Below are positions 59,101 through 64,000 of a stretch of DNA of 64,000 nt, piece by piece (position 1 is the stretch's first letter; every line of letters begins with the position of its first letter). The notes beneath the pieces are model-generated. The model was not told where the DNA came from and did no database searches. It saw only the letters and a list, made by a program, of their open reading frames with translations. This stretch comes from DASYTH01 sp035762905 (GTDB lineage Bacteria > Actinomycetota > Actinomycetes > Mycobacteriales > Pseudonocardiaceae). Both the position numbers and the translations under genes were made by a program. The DNA is taken from assembly GCF_035762905.1 (NCBI RefSeq), contig NZ_DASUCC010000056.1, positions 1-64,000 of the forward strand. Reading direction: 5' to 3'.

Positions 59101-60104
59101 CGGATTTCGGCGGCGCGCACGGGCTCACCGACCGGGACGAGGCGATCGCGTGGCTCGACACGGAGCTGCCCAACATCGTCGCCCTTGCCCAGCAGTGTGC
59201 CCGAACGCCGGCGAGCACCGGTCGGGTCATCGTCGAGCTGCTGCAGGCGCTGCGCAGCTACCTGCCCTCGCGCGGCCGGTGGGACGATTTCATCACCCTG
59301 GCCACGGTCGTGCAGGAGGCGACGAAGGTCCACGAGGACGCACCGGGCCGGGCACTGGCGCTGGCCTGCCTCGCCATCGTCGACCGGCGGGCCGCCCGGT
59401 TCGACTCGGCAGTGGCGCGGCTGACCGAATCCCTGGCGATCCGGCAGGCGATCGGCGACCCGCACGGCGAGGCGGTCTGCCTGGTCCTGCTCGGCATGGT
59501 GCTGGACAGCATGGAACACCCCGCCGCGGCCATCCGGTGCATGGCCAACAGCCTGCACCTGCACCGGCGCCTCGGCGCCACCGCGTCCTGTGCCACGACG
59601 CTGCACAACCTGGCCGAGTCCTACGCGCACGCGGGCCGGCTGCCCGCCGCCCGGCGGTTCCTGGAACGCAGCCTGGCGTTGCGCAAGGCCGTCGCGGACC
59701 CGTTCGGCGAGGCCTGCACCACCGTCGGGCTCGGCCAGGTGCACGCGCTGCTCGGCGATCGCGCCACCGCCGCGGCCCTGCTGGACGCCGGCATCGCGCA
59801 AGGCAAGGCGGTCGGCTATCCGGAGACGACCTGGAACGGACTGGTGTGCCGATCCAAGATCCGGCTCCAGCACGGCGAGGTGACCGCCGCCCAGCAGGAT
59901 CTCGCCGAGGCGGCGGCGATCGCCCACGAGATCGGCGACCGGTACTTCTCGGCGATCACCCTGCGCCAGTGGGGCCGGCTCTACGAGGCGATCGGCGAAC
60001 CGCACAACGCCAGGAACTGCGCCGAGCAGGCCGAGGCGATCCTGCACGGCTACCGCGGTGTGCGCACCTACCTGGTGGAGAACTTCCTCGACAGCACGCC
60101 GTGA
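56148..60104 (+). CDS. Giant regulator: two SARP modules, XRE domain, NB-ARC and TPR
   Basis: The 1318-residue product starts at ATG 56148. Residues 1-250 are an OmpR-type winged helix (VEFLVLGRVEAWAGGVRLDLG) plus BTAD domain. Residues about 262-320 are an XRE helix-turn-helix (LTHRQRLGLTQEELAGRTG). Residues about 355-605 are a second winged helix (VRLLGPVAVAAGGTRVDLG) plus BTAD. Next come an NB-ARC ATPase with GTAGVGKT at 657-664, a winged-helix section, and TPR-type repeats to the end. Most SARPs have one DNA-binding module; a doubled one flanking an XRE fold is unusual. It lies directly after locus B and is likely its activator. Confidence 0.9.
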   Translation: MAVEFLVLGRVEAWAGGVRLDLGPARQQHVLVALLAEPNRVVSPGQLAQRAWGEETPASTPSTLRAYLSRLRNAMAGVPEFGIGRRAGGYVLSLDPDLVDLHRFSAAVAQAHATDDDDRRLALLEQALAMWRGEAFAEMDTPWINALRDRVEAVRVTAELDHTDLRLRRGQHTALVGELVGRAAGRPLDERLAAQVMLAFYRSGRQAEALLRYDRIRTRLADELGTDPCPALRELHQQILTDSPAVRLSARADEEGRRPPVSRFGAAVLTHRQRLGLTQEELAGRTGLSVRAIRDLETGRANVPRQKSVRLLADAFGLRGWERERFEDDQGRNPDRGGESGTPVREHRSNRTAGRGRRADVRLLGPVAVAAGGTRVDLGAPRQRAVFAALAADAGAVVSVDRIVERVWGPAPPSRVREALQVYVARIRGQLRQATGTDRVLRQAPGYLLDIDRLGVDVHRFHALVDQARAPACQDEERAELLRTALELCGGTPLADIAGDWAERTRSVWEQHRVDAVLAWSDVELRLGRPQGIVDRLIDLAARHPLAEPVIAMLMRALCAVGRYAEALNHYSATRKLLAEHLAVEPGAELRTVHQSILRGELGPGAASAPVDGPAATVTPMQLPMDPRGFTGRDVELCALEAIAGQADDPPVVVINGTAGVGKTALAVHWAHRIAHRFPDGQLFVNLRGFDSGPEPMTGHEALRGFLAALGVAEQRIPGEPQARIGLYRSLLAGSRVLIMLDNAREAEQVRPLLPAAPGCLVLITSRDQLRGLVATEAARTITVHLLPEPDARRLLISRLGPDRIAAEPQACEAIIARCARLPLALAVVAARAAGQPDFPLSVIADELGAANRLDLLSAVDVRGDVRAVLTWSYDALPADAARLFRLLGHHPGPDISIAAAAALGGLPVARTRQLVTTLTAANLLTESSPDRYGTHDLLRLLSVELSAGHDHEAGEAAKSRMYDYYRLTTWQAVTLVRPTSEAPADFGGAHGLTDRDEAIAWLDTELPNIVALAQQCARTPASTGRVIVELLQALRSYLPSRGRWDDFITLATVVQEATKVHEDAPGRALALACLAIVDRRAARFDSAVARLTESLAIRQAIGDPHGEAVCLVLLGMVLDSMEHPAAAIRCMANSLHLHRRLGATASCATTLHNLAESYAHAGRLPAARRFLERSLALRKAVADPFGEACTTVGLGQVHALLGDRATAAALLDAGIAQGKAVGYPETTWNGLVCRSKIRLQHGEVTAAQQDLAEAAAIAHEIGDRYFSAITLRQWGRLYEAIGEPHNARNCAEQAEAILHGYRGVRTYLVENFLDSTP

Positions 60105-60173
60105 TCGCCGGCACCGGGGCACCGTCACGAACGACCCGGATCGGACGACCCCATCTGCGGGGAGGCCGCGCAT

Positions 60174-63113
60174 ATGACATTCCACGCCTGTCCGGGCCGG
60201 GGCGTGCCGATTCGGTTGGCTACCTCGGACATCGTCGGCCGGGACGCGGAGTTGGGGATGCTGCGGTCGGCGCTCGCCGGGGTACGGACGCGCGGTGCGA
60301 CGATCTTCGTCGTCGGTGAGCCGGGTCTTGGCAAGACGAGGCTGGTCCGGGAGGCCGCGCGGATCGCCGAGTCGTCGGGGCGGGTGGTGCTGCGCGGCCG
60401 GGCGACCTCGCCGCTGGCGCAGTTCCGCGCGCTCTCGGAGGCGTGTCTGTCGGTGTTCCGGCACCGTGGGGTGCCGGACGCCGCCGAACTGGCGCCGTAC
60501 CGGCATGCGTTGTCCCGGCTGATCCCGGACTGGCGGGCGGAGCGGATGACGGCCGCGGACGACTCCGTCGTGGTGCTCGCCGAAGCGGTGCTGCGGCTGC
60601 TCAGATGGGTGGCCGGCGGGTCCGGATGCCTGGTGACGCTGGACGATCTGCACGATGCGGACGCCGACACGCTGGCCGTCGTCGACTATCTCGCCGACAA
60701 CCTCGCCGGCGAGCCGGTCCTGCTGGTCGGCACCGTCCGGCCGGAGCCGGGGCCGGCGATCGACCTGGTCCGGGCGGCCTGCCGGCGGGGCGCCGCCATC
60801 GTCGTCGAACTGTCGCCGTTGGACGGTGCCGGGATCCGGCGGCTGGTCGCCGGTTGCCTCGGCGTGGATTCCGCGGACGTGCCGGCCGAGACGCTCGGCC
60901 GGTTGCTGGCCGACGGCGGGGGAAACCCGTTCTACGTCGAAGAGTTGCTGGCTGAGATGGTCGGCGGTGGACAGTTGGTGCGGTCGAACGGCGCCTGGCA
61001 TCAGAACGCGACGGTTCGGCCCGCCGTGCCGGCCTCGGTGCTGGCCAGCGTCACCGCGCGGGTGCGCCGGCTCGGCCCGCACGGCCCCCGGGTGCTGCGC
61101 GCGGCATCGGTGTTCGGCCAGCACTTCTCGGCCGCGCTGGTCGGTGCCGTGTCCGAAGTGGACGATGCCGAGCTGCGCGACGTCCTGCGCTCGGCGGTCG
61201 GCGCGCGCCTGGTCGACGTGGCCGACGACGGCTACCTGTTCCGGCATGCGCTGACCGTGGAGGCGCTGCGCACCGAACTGCTGCCGGGGGAACGGTCGGT
61301 GCTGTCCGCCCGGGCCGCCGAGGCGATCGAGGCGGCCCAGCCGGACCTGCCGGGCGAATGGTGCCGGCTGGCCGGCGAGCTGTGGGAGCGGGCCGGCGCT
61401 CCGGCCCGCGCGGCCGAACTGTTCGGCCGGGTGGGCCGGCGCGCGGTTCGGCAGGGCGCGCTCGCCACGGCCATCGCGTTGCTCGAGCGCGGACTGGCGC
61501 TGCTCGAGGGGGACCGGCTCGGCCCGGATCCGGCCTCGGTGCTCGAGCCGCTGCTCGAGGCCCTGGTCGCGGCCGGCCAGGTCGACCGGGCCCGGGAGCT
61601 CGGCGCCCGGTTCGATCTCGATGCCGGACCACACGTCCGGGCCAGGGTGCATCTGCGACTCGCCAGGGCGGCGGCCGCGGCCGGGCAGTGGTCGTGGGGG
61701 CGCGGCGAGCTGGACCGGGCCCGCCGGCTGATCGAGTCCGGGGCTCGGCCGGCCGCGGCGGCGCGGGTCGATGTGGTCGCGGCTCAGCTGGCGTTCACCG
61801 ATCCGGAACCGGACCGGCTGGCCCGCGCGGAAGAGCTGGCGGCGCGGGCGCTGCGTTCGGCCACCGAGGCCGGCCTGCCGGAGATCGCCTGCGAAGCGCT
61901 GGAACTGCTCGGCACCTGTGCCCGGGTCCGCGATCTCGACGAGGCCGAAGCGCGGTTCGGCGCGGCGCTCGATCTTGCCGAGCGACACGATCTCGCGTTG
62001 TGGCGCATCCGGCTGCTGTTCGACCTCGGTGTGCAGGCCGGGATCCACGTCGCCGACCCGGCCCGCCTCGTCGAGGCGCGGGACGCGGCGCACGCGGCCG
62101 GCGCGCTGGTCACCGCGCTCGACATCGTCGCCGAGCTGGCCGTGGTTCAGCTGATCCGGGGCGAGTACGGCGCGGCCGAGCGCAACGCGCGGGAGTGCGA
62201 GGAGACCGCCCGCCGGCTTCGCCTCGCCGACATGTCGCTGACCGCGCTCGGCCTGCGGGTCTGCATCAGTGCCCATCAGGGCCGGCGGGCCGAGACCATG
62301 GCCCTGCTCGAGGACTACGAACGGCGCGGCGGCGCCGGCAGCGACTTCTCCTCGGCGCTGTGGGGCTTCGGGTTGGCGTTCTGCTCGCTGCTCGAGGAGG
62401 ACCGCCCGCGCGCCCTTGCCGAGTTCGACCAGGCGGCCAAGGCGGAGGCGAACCGGCCGCCGCAGTACCTGTCCTACGTGCATGGGCCGCGGCTGTTCCT
62501 CGCGGTGCTCGAGGGCGGCGCCGACCGGCTCGAGCTGACCGCGGCCCGGCGGTCGGCCAGCGGACAGGCCAGGTGGAACCGGGTGTTCCTGGCGCTGGCC
62601 GACGCGGTGCTGTCCGCTCGGGAGGGCCGGGCGGAGGCGACCGCGACGGCGCTTGCGGAGTTCGAGGCCGCGGCCGAGCCCTTCCCGCTGGCCCGCCACC
62701 TCGGGCTGCGGCTGCTCGCCGAGCCGGCCCTGGACGGGCGGTGGGGCGAGCCGGCCCGCTGGCTGCGTACGGCCGAGGCGTTCTTTCTGACCATGCCGGC
62801 GCCCCAGGTGGCCGCGGCGGCCCGGGCGTTGCTGCGCCGGGCGGGCGAACCGGTCCGGCACTGGCGGCGCGGCGCCGACACCCTGCCGACCGAGCTGCGG
62901 CTGATCGGCGTGACCGTGCGGGAGTACGAGGTGCTCACGCTGGTCGCCGCCGGGCTGAGCAACCGCGAGATCGGCGAACGGCTGTTCGTCTCCCGCCGCA
63001 CCGTCGAGACCCACGTGGCGAACCTGCTGGCCAAGACCGGCCAGCCGAACCGGGTCGCGCTGGCCCGGTACGCGGATCCTCGACTACCGGATGTGACCGG
63101 CAAGTCTCAGTAA
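60174..63113 (+). CDS. LuxR-family LAL regulator
   Basis: This 979-residue large ATP-binding regulator of the LuxR family has an N-terminal P-loop (VVGEPGLGKTRLV, near residue 47), a Walker-B-like CLVTLDDLHDADAD, a long helical central part, and a C-terminal LuxR helix-turn-helix (VREYEVLTLVAAGLSNREIG and ERLFVSRRTVETHVANLLAK, from residue 915). A GGGGAGG ribosome site precedes the ATG. It follows the dual SARP gene by 69 bases on the same strand. Members commonly activate secondary metabolite genes. Its target here is unknown. Confidence 0.92.
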   Translation: MTFHACPGRGVPIRLATSDIVGRDAELGMLRSALAGVRTRGATIFVVGEPGLGKTRLVREAARIAESSGRVVLRGRATSPLAQFRALSEACLSVFRHRGVPDAAELAPYRHALSRLIPDWRAERMTAADDSVVVLAEAVLRLLRWVAGGSGCLVTLDDLHDADADTLAVVDYLADNLAGEPVLLVGTVRPEPGPAIDLVRAACRRGAAIVVELSPLDGAGIRRLVAGCLGVDSADVPAETLGRLLADGGGNPFYVEELLAEMVGGGQLVRSNGAWHQNATVRPAVPASVLASVTARVRRLGPHGPRVLRAASVFGQHFSAALVGAVSEVDDAELRDVLRSAVGARLVDVADDGYLFRHALTVEALRTELLPGERSVLSARAAEAIEAAQPDLPGEWCRLAGELWERAGAPARAAELFGRVGRRAVRQGALATAIALLERGLALLEGDRLGPDPASVLEPLLEALVAAGQVDRARELGARFDLDAGPHVRARVHLRLARAAAAAGQWSWGRGELDRARRLIESGARPAAAARVDVVAAQLAFTDPEPDRLARAEELAARALRSATEAGLPEIACEALELLGTCARVRDLDEAEARFGAALDLAERHDLALWRIRLLFDLGVQAGIHVADPARLVEARDAAHAAGALVTALDIVAELAVVQLIRGEYGAAERNARECEETARRLRLADMSLTALGLRVCISAHQGRRAETMALLEDYERRGGAGSDFSSALWGFGLAFCSLLEEDRPRALAEFDQAAKAEANRPPQYLSYVHGPRLFLAVLEGGADRLELTAARRSASGQARWNRVFLALADAVLSAREGRAEATATALAEFEAAAEPFPLARHLGLRLLAEPALDGRWGEPARWLRTAEAFFLTMPAPQVAAAARALLRRAGEPVRHWRRGADTLPTELRLIGVTVREYEVLTLVAAGLSNREIGERLFVSRRTVETHVANLLAKTGQPNRVALARYADPRLPDVTGKSQ

Positions 63114-63242
63114 CCGGGCCGGGAAGATCGGTATGCCGTCGGATGGACCCGGCGGCCCGGTCCCGAGCAGGATTTCCCCGTCACCGTCGGGTCGTTGGGG
63201 AGCGAACGGCCCGATGTCACCGAGCAGTAGGGGAGCGACTCG

Positions 63243-64000
63243 ATGGCAGTCAAGACCTCACCGCCGTTGTCGATCTGGCGGCTCGATCCGCGGCCGGGGT
63301 CGGGTGGCACGGGGGAGTTGCGGGGGGCAGTGGCGGTCTCGCCGCGGGAGCTGTGGGCGGTGGGCCGCCTCACGCCCGCGTTCAAGGACCGCAGCGGCGC
63401 GCTGGTGGTCCGGTGGGCACCGGACCTCCAGTTCGTCGTCCCGGCGGCGACCGACCCGGGGGCGGAGGTGCGGCTCAACGCGGTCGGCCTGGCCGCCGAC
63501 CACGTCTGGGCGGTCGGCGAGATCTCCACCGGCGGCGGCCGGCGCCCGCGGATCGAGCGCTACTCGCGGCTGTCCGAACCCGCCGTGGCGGTGGACGCAC
63601 CCGAGGTCGACGGCGCACTGCACGGCGTGGCCATGCTGTCGGCGACCGAGGGGTGGGCGGTCGGCGGTAGTGGGCCGGCCGGAGCGGACTTCACCCAGAC
63701 GCTGATCACCCGGTGGGACGGCAGCACCTGGAGCACGGTCCCGAGCCCGAACCCGGGGACCCTGACCAACCGGCTCAACGCCGTGGCGGCGCGCGCCACC
63801 GACGACGTGTGGGCGGTCGGGCAGTGCGGCAGCGCGCCCGGGCAGTCGGATGCGTTGATCCTGCACTGGGACGGCTCGGCCTGGACCCAGCTACCCACCC
63901 CGGACCTCGCCATGGACAGCGAACTGGTGGGGCTGGCGCCGGCCGGCGCCGGCTCGCTGTGGGCCGTCGGCGCCAGCACCCGCACCGCCACCGGCCTTGT
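63243..64000 (+). CDS. WAVG-repeat beta-propeller-like protein, 3' end outside the window
   Basis: The frame opens at ATG 63243 with AGGGGAG upstream and continues to the last base. It is built of repeats with ELWAVGRL, HVWAVGEI, EGWAVGGS, DVWAVGQC and SLWAVGAS at about 40-60-residue steps, each with a W-x-x or RWDGSTW-type strand after it. This is the signature of Kelch/YCF48-like beta-propellers of actinobacteria. There is no signal peptide in the visible part. The function is unknown. Confidence 0.8.
   Translation, partial: MAVKTSPPLSIWRLDPRPGSGGTGELRGAVAVSPRELWAVGRLTPAFKDRSGALVVRWAPDLQFVVPAATDPGAEVRLNAVGLAADHVWAVGEISTGGGRRPRIERYSRLSEPAVAVDAPEVDGALHGVAMLSATEGWAVGGSGPAGADFTQTLITRWDGSTWSTVPSPNPGTLTNRLNAVAARATDDVWAVGQCGSAPGQSDALILHWDGSAWTQLPTPDLAMDSELVGLAPAGAGSLWAVGASTRTATGL

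Noticed and set aside
56337..63014. A minus-strand open frame of 2225 codons antisense to the two large regulators
   Set aside because: It is a composition effect of GC-rich codon use in the plus-strand genes. The product is low-complexity with runs of R, G, P and Q and matches no domain, while the plus-strand genes have clear domains.
1..64000. tRNA, rRNA, CRISPR, insertion sequences, attachment sites
   Set aside because: No cloverleaf, repeat-spacer array, transposase or integrase motif was seen in either strand.

Overview
The window is very GC-rich with a strong third-position G/C bias. Genes are packed with ATGA/GTGA overlaps, and GTG and TTG starts are common. Together with the gene content (CtpI-like P-type ATPase, SARP and LuxR-LAL regulators, PKD secreted proteins, P450) this points to an actinomycete, probably in or near the Pseudonocardiales. 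The genus cannot be fixed from this sequence. No rRNA, tRNA, insertion sequence, phage gene or CRISPR array was seen.

Left part (1-20265): a partial DoxX-like gene, a GNAT, a peptidoglycan-binding-like protein, a P450, an isochorismatase-family hydrolase, an acetoacetate-decarboxylase-like protein, and two tandem PKD-containing secreted proteins. Next come a coupled pair (ABCG-type exporter and MOCOS-like class V aminotransferase), a FAD monooxygenase with a STAND-like ATPase, a DUF3311/SSS carboxylate-type symporter pair, a GAP-family membrane protein and a YihY-family protein.

Middle part (19252-43375): a LacI-controlled sugar operon (binding protein, two permeases, Gfo/Idh dehydrogenase, TIM-barrel isomerase) with a clear operator over its promoter; a 1463-residue P-type ATPase; a FAD-Rieske oxidoreductase with a VOC protein; a four-gene ABC-2 cassette; an FN3-like secreted protein; a YtcJ-like amidohydrolase; a HemK-like methyltransferase; an XRE regulator; an ArsR gene with an SRPBCC-VOC fusion; and a degenerate RsmE-like protein.

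Right part (43396-56031) is the most interesting. It holds two adjacent peptide loci that look like RiPP or peptide-maturation systems. Locus A (minus strand, 51260 to 43396) runs E1-alpha, E1-beta, ferritin-like diiron oxygenase, a 32-residue precursor peptide, B12-binding radical SAM enzyme, a DUF5825-like partner, MFS exporter and class III aminotransferase. Locus B (plus strand, 52359 to 56031) runs a 73-residue peptide with 10 Cys, a MauD/TlpA-like thiol oxidoreductase, an ABC exporter, a type I signal peptidase and a MauE-like membrane protein. A PucR-type regulator with a TTG start lies between them. In both loci the precursor gene is followed by a hairpin and then by tightly coupled maturation genes. 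Neither precursor is in the supplied list as a separate short gene.

Right end: a giant regulator with two SARP modules flanking an XRE helix-turn-helix plus NB-ARC and TPR regions, a LuxR-family LAL regulator, and the start of a WAVG-repeat beta-propeller-like protein that runs off the window.
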